Assembly (NCBI GenBank): GCA_964630665.1
Contig: CAZVVN010000121.1
Span: 1-6,171 of the forward strand
Direction of reading: 5' to 3'
DNA: 6,171 nt
Source: UBA9619 sp964630665
GTDB lineage: Bacteria; Pseudomonadota; Gammaproteobacteria; Arenicellales; UBA868
Of the stretch, positions 1-6,171 are shown piece after piece. The first letter of the stretch is position 1. Each line of letters begins with the position of its first letter. Under the pieces are notes generated by a model. The model saw only the letters and a program-made list of their open reading frames with translations. It did no database searches and had not been told where the DNA came from. The translations under genes were made by a program, and so were the position numbers.

Positions 1-207
1 CCGGGCGATCGAGCTGCTGCGTTTGGGCGTATGACTGAATTGAGAGAGCAGGGCCGCCTGCCACTGGGCCTTATTTACCAGGGCAAACGTCCTGCCCTTG
101 AGTCTCTGGCGCTGAATCCGGAATTTGCGGCGCCAGCACGACAGGACCTGCAGGACCCGAATCTAATTGACAGTTATCGTGAAGCGATGCAATCGTTCAT
201 CAGATAG
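1..207 (+). CDS. C-terminal fragment, probable 2-oxoacid:ferredoxin oxidoreductase beta subunit
   Basis: This is the last 68 codons of a gene whose start lies outside the window; it ends at TAG 205-207. The visible tail contains DRAAAFGRMTELREQGRLP followed by LGLIYQGKRPALESL. That pattern, a charged helix, then a (L/P)-P-x-G-(L/V)-(I/F)-Y turn and a basic-Pro stretch, recalls the end of the thiamine-pyrophosphate (beta) subunit of two-subunit 2-oxoacid:ferredoxin oxidoreductases. Those enzymes decarboxylate pyruvate or 2-oxoglutarate to acyl-CoA and pass electrons to ferredoxin. The TPP-binding and iron-sulfur regions that would prove this are upstream and not visible. The stop codon directly abuts the cofE start, so co-transcription with the F420 genes is likely. 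The family call rests on a short, weakly conserved segment and could be wrong. That it is the coding 3' end of some gene is much safer. Confidence 0.55.
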   Translation, partial: PGDRAAAFGRMTELREQGRLPLGLIYQGKRPALESLALNPEFAAPARQDLQDPNLIDSYREAMQSFIR

Positions 208-981
208 ATGGATCGGTCAGCTGACCTAACTCTGACTGCCATACCAGGAATTCCGCTGGTCAGTGCAGGGGACAGCATTGTGGGATTGATTCTTTCGGCG
301 CTGTCTGCCAAGGGGCAGGCCCTGTGTTCCGGGGATGTCCTGGTGATAGCCCAGAAAATCGTATCCAAATCCGAAGGCCGGATGGTTGATCTGAAGGATG
401 TCGAGCCTGGCGAGCGTGCTGTTGAGTTTGCCCGCTCAACCACCAAAGATGCCAGGCTCATCGAGTTGGTGCTGTCCGAGTCCAAAGAAGTTTTGCGCGC
501 TGTCGATGAACTGATCATTGTTGCCCACCGGCTGGGCATCGTTCTTGCCAATGCCGGAATCGATGCCTCGAACGTCGGCCCTCAGGAGCCTGTCGAGCAG
601 GTACTGCTGCTGCCGAAAGATCCCGATGGAACCGCTCGTGAATATCGAGCATCGTTTCTGGGCGAGACCGGTGCTGACGTTGGCGTGATCATCAATGACA
701 GCGTGGGCCGTGCCTGGCGTACCGGCACAGTCAGTCTCGCGATTGGTGTTGCCGGTGTTAAAGCGCTGGAAGATCACAGGGGCAAGGCCGACCTGTTCGG
801 TGTGCCACTGAAAGTCAGCGAGGAGGCTGTCGCCGACGAGCTGGCCAGTGCTGCGTCTCTGATCCAAGGACAGGCAGGTGAGAGCCTGCCGGTTGTGCTG
901 ATTCGCGGGTTCAAACACTTTTCAGATGAACAGTCTGCTGCGACCCTGGTCCGCCCTTTGGAACAGGATCTTTTCCGATGA
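208..981 (+). CDS. cofE: Coenzyme F420-0:L-glutamate ligase CofE (single-domain)
   Basis: CofE adds one or more glutamates, through gamma linkages and with GTP, to F420-0 in the cytoplasm, the last core step of F420 synthesis. The 257-residue product has the usual length of stand-alone CofE and matches the family along its whole length. Near the N-terminus are the PG-(I/L)-PLV-x2-GD segment (residues 13-22) and GDVLVIAQKIVSKSEGR (42-58). In the middle is GIVLANAGIDASNV (110-123), then LLLPKDPD (133-140), and the metal/nucleotide region INDSVGRAWRTGT (162-174). Unlike actinobacterial FbiB it has no C-terminal FMN/nitroreductase domain. The ATG immediately follows the upstream stop (205-207). 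I see no convincing Shine-Dalgarno sequence, so translation is probably coupled to the upstream gene. The 3' end overlaps cofD by four bases (ATGA). Confidence 0.95.
   Translation: MDRSADLTLTAIPGIPLVSAGDSIVGLILSALSAKGQALCSGDVLVIAQKIVSKSEGRMVDLKDVEPGERAVEFARSTTKDARLIELVLSESKEVLRAVDELIIVAHRLGIVLANAGIDASNVGPQEPVEQVLLLPKDPDGTAREYRASFLGETGADVGVIINDSVGRAWRTGTVSLAIGVAGVKALEDHRGKADLFGVPLKVSEEAVADELASAASLIQGQAGESLPVVLIRGFKHFSDEQSAATLVRPLEQDLFR
965..968 (+). promoter_or_regulatory. Shine-Dalgarno-like AGGA for cofD
   Basis: AGGA lies nine bases upstream of the cofD ATG at 978, inside the 3' end of cofE. Together with the ATGA overlap it supports 978 as the true start and translation coupled to cofE. 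Confidence 0.45.
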
Positions 982-1988
982 ATGCCACGGCTCTTGACAC
1001 CAGTGGTTGTCGTTTTGTCGTTCTGTCGGGTGGTGTTGGCGGAGCAAAACTTGTTCAAGGGCTTTCCCTATGCCGGTCGCCGGGGGAGTTGATGGTCGTG
1101 GGCAACGTCGGTGACGATTTCGAGCATTGGGGAATGCACGTTTCCCCGGACCTGGATACTCTGATGTACACCCTGGCGGGTGTTGCCAACCCGGAAACCG
1201 GCTGGGGTCGGACTGGAGAGACCTGGCGTGTTCTGGAGGGGGTTTCTGCGCTCGGTGGTGAGAGTTGGTTTCGCCTGGGCGATCAGGACCTTGCTGTTCA
1301 TATCGAACGTACGGCGCGGCTCAAATCGGGAGCTCCTCTATCGACGGTGACAAACGACCTGTGCCGTGCAATGGGCGTGTGTGTGCCGATTCTGCCGGTC
1401 ACTGATGATCGTCTGCGGACGGTCGTGGATACGTCGGATGGCCCACTGGATTTTCAGACTTATTTCGTTCACCAGCACTGTGAGCCCGTGGTTACAGGTC
1501 TGCGATTCGAAGGGGCTTCAGCAGCAGTGTTGTTTCCCAGTATTTCCACCGCACTAGCAGACCCGGACCTCACGGCAGTGATTCTGTGCCCGTCCAATCC
1601 TTTTCTGAGCCTAGACCCGATCCTGGCAACGGCGGATCTTCGCTGTCGTTTGCAGGACTGTGGGGCGCCAGTAGTTGCAGTATCGCCCATGGTCGGATCA
1701 AAGGCCTTCAAAGGGCCCACAGCAAAGATCATGCAGGAACTGGGCCATGCACCGTCCACGCTGTCAGTCGCCCGTTACTATGCCGACCTTCTTGATGGTT
1801 ATGTGATCGACACCGCGGATGCCGAGATCTCTGACGAGATTGAACAATTCGGTATCCAGGTCAAGACAGCCGCTACGCTGATGGACTCTCTGGAGCAGAA
1901 GCAAAGGCTGGCTGCCGATGTGGTAGCATTTTCTGAGACAATAGGCCGGGAGCGTTCCAGGAGCCAAATGGGTGATCTGAATGTCTGA
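978..1988 (+). CDS. cofD: 2-phospho-L-lactate transferase CofD
   Basis: CofD transfers the phospho-acid moiety of the GDP-activated intermediate made by CofC onto FO, giving F420-0 (or dehydro-F420-0 if the donor derives from phosphoenolpyruvate). The 336-residue product is about normal length. It opens with the Rossmann-like glycine-rich loop LSGGVGGAKLVQGL (residues 16-29). It continues with the hallmark GNVGDDFEHWGMHVSPDLDT (42-61), then NPETGWG (71-77), LGDQDLAVHIERT (100-112) and TNDLC (125-129). Further on are CPSNPFLSLDPIL (204-216) and VSPMVGSKAFKGPTAKIM (235-252), which correspond to the nucleotide and FO binding regions of the family. The tail (277-317) has the usual ID-x-ADAE pattern. 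The ATG overlaps the cofE stop by four bases, and the 3' end overlaps cofC by eight. No key motif is missing. Confidence 0.96.
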   Translation: MNATALDTSGCRFVVLSGGVGGAKLVQGLSLCRSPGELMVVGNVGDDFEHWGMHVSPDLDTLMYTLAGVANPETGWGRTGETWRVLEGVSALGGESWFRLGDQDLAVHIERTARLKSGAPLSTVTNDLCRAMGVCVPILPVTDDRLRTVVDTSDGPLDFQTYFVHQHCEPVVTGLRFEGASAAVLFPSISTALADPDLTAVILCPSNPFLSLDPILATADLRCRLQDCGAPVVAVSPMVGSKAFKGPTAKIMQELGHAPSTLSVARYYADLLDGYVIDTADAEISDEIEQFGIQVKTAATLMDSLEQKQRLAADVVAFSETIGRERSRSQMGDLNV

Positions 1989-2685
1989 CCGACTGCCATG
2001 GGTCGTCATGCCGCTGAAACCTGCGCGACAGGCCAATAGCCGGCTGTCTTCTGTTCTGAAACCGGCAGAACGTGAGCAGCTTTTCGAGGTCATGCTGCTA
2101 GACGTACTCTCGGCACTGCAGGAGGTCGGCCGAATCGGCGGTATCCTGGCTGTTACCCGTTGTCCGCTTGCCCGTCGCCATCTTCGACGCGCCGGTGCGC
2201 ACTTGCTGGACGATCCGGATCGTACGGGCCTGAATGCGGCGGTCTCCAGGGCCGCATCCGCGCTTGAGGCGCAGGGTGTACCGGGTTTTTTAACTGTCCC
2301 CGGTGACATTCCGGCGGTGTCCCCACTCGAGATCGATCGGGTTGCTCAGTCGATCAAGGGCTTCGCCGGGCTGACCCTGGTGCCGGCGGCGGATGGTCAG
2401 GGGACGAATTGCCTGGCGATGTCACCGCCTAAGTTGCTGCCACCCTTGTTTGGCCCTGGTAGTGTGGATGCTCATACCAGAGCGGCTGCCGGGCAGAACA
2501 TAGAGGTTCGCCTGGTGGCGCTGCCTGGTTTCGGCTTTGATGTGGATACCCCTGAGGACCTGCGACAGGTCCGTCAGCATCCTCGTGCCCGTCAGACGGT
2601 GTCGTTCCTCGACAGTATCGGCTTTGCTGAGCACTGCACCCGCCTGGGCCAGGATCTAGGATCTGACTTTGCGGCAATCGGATGA
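1981..2685 (+). CDS. cofC: Phospholactate/PEP/3-phosphoglycerate guanylyltransferase CofC
   Basis: CofC joins GTP to a three-carbon phospho-acid to make the activated donor for CofD. Depending on lineage the donor is 2-phospholactate, phosphoenolpyruvate (FbiD in mycobacteria) or 3-phosphoglycerate. The 234-residue protein has the nucleotidyltransferase start VVMPLKPARQANSRLS (8-23), with a K-x5-A-x-SRL pattern. It also has the DDPDRTGLNAAV segment (77-88), the PGDIP metal/nucleotide loop (107-111), GQGTNCLAMSPP (139-150), FGPGS-x3-H (157-165) and the closing FDVDTPEDL (186-194). About 40 residues follow that motif, longer than I expect for compact members. The usual Lys in the AK(S/T)RL motif is Asn19 here. 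The donor cannot be read from the sequence by eye. The gene overlaps cofD by eight bases and fbiC by four. A weak GGTGAT (1971-1976) is the only SD-like element near the start. Confidence 0.93.
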   Translation: MSDRLPWVVMPLKPARQANSRLSSVLKPAEREQLFEVMLLDVLSALQEVGRIGGILAVTRCPLARRHLRRAGAHLLDDPDRTGLNAAVSRAASALEAQGVPGFLTVPGDIPAVSPLEIDRVAQSIKGFAGLTLVPAADGQGTNCLAMSPPKLLPPLFGPGSVDAHTRAAAGQNIEVRLVALPGFGFDVDTPEDLRQVRQHPRARQTVSFLDSIGFAEHCTRLGQDLGSDFAAIG

Positions 2686-5111
2686 CAGCAAAGACTTTTC
2701 AACTGGATCGCTTTTTCGACAGACGACCCGATCGGGAGGAAGCCAGGGCGCTTGATGTAAGTATCCCAAACGGGCCACTGCTGCAACTCGCCGCTGCCTT
2801 GCGCGACCGGGGTCATGGCGATCTTGTGACCTATTCACCCAAGGTATTTGTTCCGTTGACCATGCTTTGCCGGGATGTCTGCCACTACTGCACCTTTGCC
2901 AGGCAGCCGCGTGAGCTCAGCCAGCCTTACCTCGCGGAATCGCAGGTGCTTGAGATCGCAAGGGCAGGTGAGCAGCAGGGTTGTCATGAGGCCCTTTTTA
3001 CTCTGGGCGATAAGCCTGAACTTCGTTACCGTGCCGCACGAGAGGCGCTTGACCAACTTGGGTTTGCCAGTACTGCCGAGTATCTGGCACACACCGCTGG
3101 TCTTGTGTTCGATCAGACAGGCCTGCTGCCGCACATCAATGCGGGCATCCTGGATTCCGATGAGATGTCGGCACTACGCGAGGTCTCGGCATCGCAGGGT
3201 ATCATGCTTGAATCGGCCTCCGAGCGGCTGACAGAGCGGAGCGGGCCGCACTACGGCTCACCCGACAAGCGGCCGGAGGTGCGGCTGGCAAACATTGAGC
3301 AGGCGGGCCGTCTGAAGATCCCCTTCACCACCGGGATTCTCATAGGGATTGGCGAGACCCGTCTTGAAAGGATCGAATCATTACTGGCGATACGGGAACT
3401 CGACGACCGTTATGGCCACATACAGGAGCTGATCATTCAGCCCTTCAGGGCCAAGTCGGACACGCTGATGGCCGCCCATCCACCGGCCGAGGACGATGAG
3501 CTGGACTGGACAATCGCTGTGGCACGTATTCTTTTCGGGCAGCACATGAGTATCCAGGCCCCGCCCAATCTGTCGCCGGGAGCAGAAACCCGCCTCATCG
3601 CAGCTGGTATCAATGACTGGGGCGGGGTTTCTCCTGTGACCCTCGACCATGTCAATCCGGAAGCACCCTGGCCGCACGTCGAAGTGTTAAGAGAGAAGAC
3701 CGCTCAGGCTGGCAAGACACTGGTGCCCCGCCTGCCTGTTTATCCCCGTTTTATAGAAGAGCCCAAGGCGTGGTTCTCATCCCGGGTCTCAGATCGGGTC
3801 CGGCTTGGGTCGGATTCGACTGGCCTGGTCCGGACTGACCGCTGGTTTCCAGGGGCCTTGTCCGAGGTCCCCGATCGATGCGGCTCGTTTTCGGCCGTTA
3901 CTGTGCCAGGCCCAATCGGGCAGATCCGGATTCGTGTCGAGAAAGGTCTGGATCTTACTGAAGCCGAGATCACACGGTTGTTTCTGGCTCGTGGGGAGGA
4001 ATTCGATTACGTCTGTGATTTTGCCGACAACTTAAGAGATGAAGTCAATGGCAGCACCGTAACGTATGTGGTCAACCGGAACATCAACTACACCAATATC
4101 TGCCATTATCGCTGTGGGTTCTGCGCATTTTCCAAGAGCAGCACACGCAAGGGTCTGCGCGACCAGCCGTATCTGCTGGATACGGTAGAGATCACGCGGC
4201 GCGCCGCGGAGGCCTGGGATCGTGGTGCTACGGAAGTCTGTCTGCAGGGTGGGATTCATCCGGACTTCACCGGCCAGACGTATTTGTCGATCTGCAATGC
4301 GATCCGGGAAGCATTGCCGGATATGCACATTCATGCCTTCTCACCGCTCGAGATACAACAGGGAGCCGAAACCCTCGGTATCGGGATACGAGAGCTTCTT
4401 GAGGCGCTCAAAAAGGCCGGCCTGTCGACCCTTCCCGGTACGGCGGCAGAGATTCTGGACGACGAGATTCGCCAAATCATCTGCCCTGACAAAATCAACA
4501 CGGCGCAATGGTTGGAGGTGATCGAAACCGCGCATGCTCTGGGCCTGCCGACCACTGCGACCATTATGTTCGGCCACGTCGAACACCCCCGTCACTGGGC
4601 GCGGCATCTGCTCCGAATCCGGAACTTGCAAACCAGATCCGGAGGTTTTACCGAGTTCGTCCCACTGCCGTTTGTTCACCAGGATGCACCGCTTTTTCGC
4701 CGCCACAGCGCGCGTTCAGGGACGACTTTTCGCGAGTGCATGCTTATGCACGCGGTCGCGAGGATCGTTTTTCACGGGCAGATCTCCAACATCCAGGCAT
4801 CCTGGACAAAGATGGGCAGAAGCGGTGTATCGCAACTGCTTGCCGCGGGCGTGAATGACCTGGGAGGCACCTTGATGAACGAATCGATTTCCCGGGCAGC
4901 AGGCACTCGCAATGGCCAGGAGTTGCCGCCCGAGGATATGGATGAACTGATCCGGCAGTGTGGCCGTATGCCCATCCAGCGGACGACGTTGTACGGCAGG
5001 CCGAAACCCGATCGAATCAATTGCTCGTATGATGCGCCCCAGTTGTTGCCGGTGGTGGCTATCGCGCCACCCGTATCGACCGACAACCGCGGGCGCGCTA
5101 CGCAATCCTAA
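2682..5111 (+). CDS. fbiC: FO synthase, fused CofG-CofH dual radical SAM enzyme FbiC
   Basis: This bifunctional enzyme makes FO (7,8-didemethyl-8-hydroxy-5-deazariboflavin). The CofH half condenses tyrosine with 5-amino-6-ribitylaminouracil, and the CofG half closes the deazaflavin ring. The 809-residue product has two radical SAM domains. The N-terminal CofG half (about 45-355) has Cys63-x3-Cys67-x2-Cys70 in LCRDVCHYCTFA. It also has TLGDKPE (107-113), LLPHINAG (148-155), IGIGET (221-226) and QAPPNLSPG (292-300). The C-terminal CofH half (about 430-785) has Cys474-x3-Cys478-x2-Cys481 in ICHYRCGFCAFSK. It also has LQGGIHPDF (521-529), HAFSPLEI (551-558), LPGTAAEIL (584-592) and NDLGGTLMNE (725-734). 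Both cluster-binding triads are intact. The fused layout is that of bacterial FbiC; most archaea have separate genes. Its ATG overlaps the cofC stop by four bases with no nearby SD, so coupled translation is likely. It appears to be the last gene of the operon. Confidence 0.96.
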   Translation: MTAKTFQLDRFFDRRPDREEARALDVSIPNGPLLQLAAALRDRGHGDLVTYSPKVFVPLTMLCRDVCHYCTFARQPRELSQPYLAESQVLEIARAGEQQGCHEALFTLGDKPELRYRAAREALDQLGFASTAEYLAHTAGLVFDQTGLLPHINAGILDSDEMSALREVSASQGIMLESASERLTERSGPHYGSPDKRPEVRLANIEQAGRLKIPFTTGILIGIGETRLERIESLLAIRELDDRYGHIQELIIQPFRAKSDTLMAAHPPAEDDELDWTIAVARILFGQHMSIQAPPNLSPGAETRLIAAGINDWGGVSPVTLDHVNPEAPWPHVEVLREKTAQAGKTLVPRLPVYPRFIEEPKAWFSSRVSDRVRLGSDSTGLVRTDRWFPGALSEVPDRCGSFSAVTVPGPIGQIRIRVEKGLDLTEAEITRLFLARGEEFDYVCDFADNLRDEVNGSTVTYVVNRNINYTNICHYRCGFCAFSKSSTRKGLRDQPYLLDTVEITRRAAEAWDRGATEVCLQGGIHPDFTGQTYLSICNAIREALPDMHIHAFSPLEIQQGAETLGIGIRELLEALKKAGLSTLPGTAAEILDDEIRQIICPDKINTAQWLEVIETAHALGLPTTATIMFGHVEHPRHWARHLLRIRNLQTRSGGFTEFVPLPFVHQDAPLFRRHSARSGTTFRECMLMHAVARIVFHGQISNIQASWTKMGRSGVSQLLAAGVNDLGGTLMNESISRAAGTRNGQELPPEDMDELIRQCGRMPIQRTTLYGRPKPDRINCSYDAPQLLPVVAIAPPVSTDNRGRATQS

Positions 5112-5127
5112 TCAGTGATCGACAATT

Positions 5128-5203
5128 CGGTGATTCCTTCGCACTGCCTGTCTGTCTGGTATCGGCACCGGCACCTGGCTGTCCGAGGCAACCAGGATCA
5201 CCG
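5128..5203. repeat. Imperfect inverted repeat, possible operon-end stem-loop
   Basis: CGGTGATTCC at 5128-5137 pairs with GGATCACCG at 5195-5203: seven pairs, one bulged T, then two more pairs. Smaller nested complementary arms lie inside (TGCCT 5145-5149 with AGGCA 5186-5190; alternatively CCTGG 5174-5178 with CCAGG 5192-5196). No T-tract follows, so it is not a standard intrinsic terminator. It could be an RNA-stabilising structure, an operator, or chance. Confidence 0.25.
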
Positions 5204-5214
5204 TTTGGACAGAT

Positions 5215-5242
5215 TTCATTGTGTTCTGATGTCAGCTATGAT
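5215..5242 (+). promoter_or_regulatory. Possible sigma70-type promoter for the aminotransferase gene
   Basis: The -10 candidate TATGAT (5237-5242) matches five of six consensus bases. The -35 candidate TTCATT (5215-5220) is weak and lies 16 bases upstream of it. A better-looking TTGGAC (5205-5210) is 26 bases away, too far for a standard promoter. Transcription would start near 5249, about 27 bases before the ATG. The position fits, but the -35 match is poor. Confidence 0.3.
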
Positions 5243-5275
5243 GCGGGACATAAGTCGTTTAGCCCAAGAGCCACC

Positions 5276-6171
5276 ATGGGGGAAATTATCGTGACCAATG
5301 CAACAGAATCAAAATTCATCAACCGGGATGTTGCGCACCTTATTCATCCACTGCACAGTCCTTCGGCACACGCGTCGGCCAAGGTTTGGGTAACTGGCGA
5401 CGGTGCGTTTATCGAGGATGCCGACGGTAACCGTTTTATTGACTGTCTGTCGGGTCTGTGGAACAACACGGCGGGTAACGGCCGGACCGAGCTTGCCGAT
5501 GCGGCTTCACAGCAGATGCGTCAGATGGGATTTGCCTCGGGCTATGCAGGGAGTTCAAACCCGCGTGCCATCGAATTGTCCGAGCGTCTGGCTGAGATCA
5601 CCTACCCGAACATCAATCATTTCTATCTGACCTCCGGCGGCGGTGAGTCGACGGACAGTAATATCAAACTGGCGCGTTACTACTGGAAACTTAAGGGGAA
5701 GCCAGATAAGACCAAGGTCATTTCCCGCATCTGGGGTTATCACGGCGTCACGCTGGCAGCAATGTGTGCTACGGGCATATCGTCATACTGGCCCATGTTT
5801 GAACCGCGAATCCCTGGGTTCTTTCACATCCCGGGACCGTATCCTTACCTCTATGAAACGCCTGATGATGCTCCCAGTCAGGGCATAGCCGCGGCCAACG
5901 AGCTGGAAAAAAAGATCCTGGAGGAGGGTGCTGACACGGTCGCCATGTTCATCGCCGAGCCGGTCCAGGGGGCGGGCGGTGTAATCGTTCCCCAGGATGA
6001 TTACTTCAAGCGGATCCGGGAGATCTGTGATGCTTATGAGGTGCTGCTGGTATCAGATGAAGTGATCACCGGGTTCGGTAGGACTGGCAGGATGTTCGGA
6101 CTCGAGCACTGGGATGTACAGCCGGATCTGATTCAGTTTGCAAAGGCGATTACCTCGGGTTATTTCCCCCT
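5276..6171 (+). CDS. Class III PLP-dependent aminotransferase (5' part, runs off window)
   Basis: The first 298 codons are present with no stop before the window end, in a family usually about 430-460 residues long. Hallmarks of fold-type I, class III (omega-)aminotransferases appear in order. These are the substrate-site DCLSGLWNNTAGNGR (56-70), the cofactor phosphate loop TSGGGES (119-125), and GYHGVT (154-159) with the aromatic that stacks on PLP. Next come IAEPVQGAGG (226-235), SDEVITGFGRTG (260-271) with Asp261 contacting the pyridine nitrogen, and FAKAITSGY (288-296) with the Schiff-base Lys290. The region around YWPMFEPRIPGF (171-182) resembles the branch annotated as putrescine-, beta-alanine- or taurine-pyruvate aminotransferase. 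The amino donor cannot be fixed. ATG 5276 has AAGAG five bases upstream; GTG 5291 with GGGGGA six bases upstream is a real alternative that would shorten the protein by five residues. A link to F420 is not evident. Confidence 0.9.
   Translation, partial: MGEIIVTNATESKFINRDVAHLIHPLHSPSAHASAKVWVTGDGAFIEDADGNRFIDCLSGLWNNTAGNGRTELADAASQQMRQMGFASGYAGSSNPRAIELSERLAEITYPNINHFYLTSGGGESTDSNIKLARYYWKLKGKPDKTKVISRIWGYHGVTLAAMCATGISSYWPMFEPRIPGFFHIPGPYPYLYETPDDAPSQGIAAANELEKKILEEGADTVAMFIAEPVQGAGGVIVPQDDYFKRIREICDAYEVLLVSDEVITGFGRTGRMFGLEHWDVQPDLIQFAKAITSGYFP
5278..5283 (+). promoter_or_regulatory. SD-like GGGGGA for alternative GTG start at 5291
   Basis: A purine-rich GGGGGA run sits seven bases before the in-frame GTG at 5291, overlapping the first codons of the longer reading. 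It is a better-looking ribosome site than the AAGAG (5266-5270) before ATG 5276, so the true start of the aminotransferase is uncertain between the two. Confidence 0.3.

Larger units (their letters stand above)
5112..5275 (+). other. Intergenic region between fbiC and the aminotransferase gene
   Basis: This 164-base gap is the only sizeable non-coding stretch. I see no small gene with a plausible start and ribosome site, and no rho-independent terminator: candidate stems lack a following T-run. It holds a tentative sigma70-like promoter and an imperfect inverted repeat, described separately. The gap suggests that the F420 operon ends at fbiC and that the aminotransferase is its own transcription unit. 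Confidence 0.6.

Noticed and set aside
2..34. A second plausible reading (RAIELLRLGV) in frame 2 at the very start, suggesting a frameshift into the frame-1 tail
   Set aside because: The frame-1 reading is open throughout 1-207 and its first residues (PGDRAAAFGRMTEL) read as a natural continuation of the same helix. Frame 2 stops at 32-34, and ten residues are too few to claim a frameshift.
436..918. Long open frame on the minus strand (160 codons) inside cofE
   Set aside because: It lies entirely opposite cofE, which matches its family over its full length, and its translation shows no recognisable domain. It is a shadow of the GC-rich coding strand.
1764..2309. Minus-strand open frame (181 codons) across the cofD-cofC junction
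   Set aside because: It is antisense to two well-supported genes, has a low-complexity Ser/Arg/Ala-rich composition typical of shadow frames, and no motif.
3722..3960. The region between the two radical SAM halves of FbiC considered as a possible inserted domain
   Set aside because: It has no recognisable motif of its own, and the whole protein (809 residues) is slightly shorter than the mycobacterial FbiC (about 856), so it is the ordinary linker.
5162..5174. Tandem CGGCAC CGGCAC in the intergenic gap as a repeat or operator
   Set aside because: Two copies of six bases in GC-rich DNA is within chance expectation, and no further copy is nearby.
5174..5196. CCTGG/CCAGG stem as a rho-independent terminator after fbiC
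   Set aside because: The stem is only five pairs with a long loop and is followed by ATCACCGTTTGG rather than a T-run.
5205..5210. TTGGAC as the -35 box for the aminotransferase promoter
   Set aside because: It lies 26 bases from the TATGAT -10 candidate, well beyond the usual 16-18, and no acceptable -10 sits at the correct distance.

Overview
The window carries a complete core biosynthetic operon for the deazaflavin cofactor F420, read left to right on the + strand. It is flanked by the tail of an unrelated-looking upstream enzyme and by a separately placed aminotransferase. Every gene is on the + strand, the DNA is moderately GC-rich, and genes are packed with 4- or 8-base overlaps. Together these point to a bacterial chromosome. 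F420 synthesis is classically actinobacterial or archaeal. However, the stand-alone CofE (not fused to a nitroreductase domain as in actinobacterial FbiB), the fused FO synthase and the flanking genes fit a Gram-negative bacterium better, perhaps an uncultured proteobacterium. That placement is inference, since there is no rRNA or marker gene here.

Layout: 1-207 is the 3' end of a gene whose tail resembles the beta (TPP-binding) subunit of two-subunit 2-oxoacid:ferredoxin oxidoreductases. 208-981 is cofE, 978-1988 cofD, 1981-2685 cofC and 2682-5111 fbiC, a CofG-CofH fusion. 5112-5275 is the only real intergenic gap, with a possible promoter and an inverted repeat. 5276 to the window end is the first ~298 codons of a class III PLP aminotransferase that runs off the edge.

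How the genes work together: FbiC makes the chromophore FO from tyrosine and the flavin precursor 5-amino-6-ribitylaminouracil. CofC activates a three-carbon phospho-acid with GTP. CofD joins that product to FO, and CofE adds glutamates to give the polyglutamylated coenzyme. All core steps are present. No dehydro-F420 reductase domain and no recognisable F420-dependent oxidoreductase lies in the window, so the donor used by CofC and the purpose of the cofactor in this organism remain open. The upstream gene's stop codon abuts the cofE start, so the oxidoreductase and F420 genes may share one transcript.

I found no RNA gene, mobile element, CRISPR array or clearly undescribed system. The most interesting points are the compact F420 operon in a probably non-actinobacterial setting, the unresolved CofC donor, and the abutting ferredoxin-oxidoreductase-like gene.
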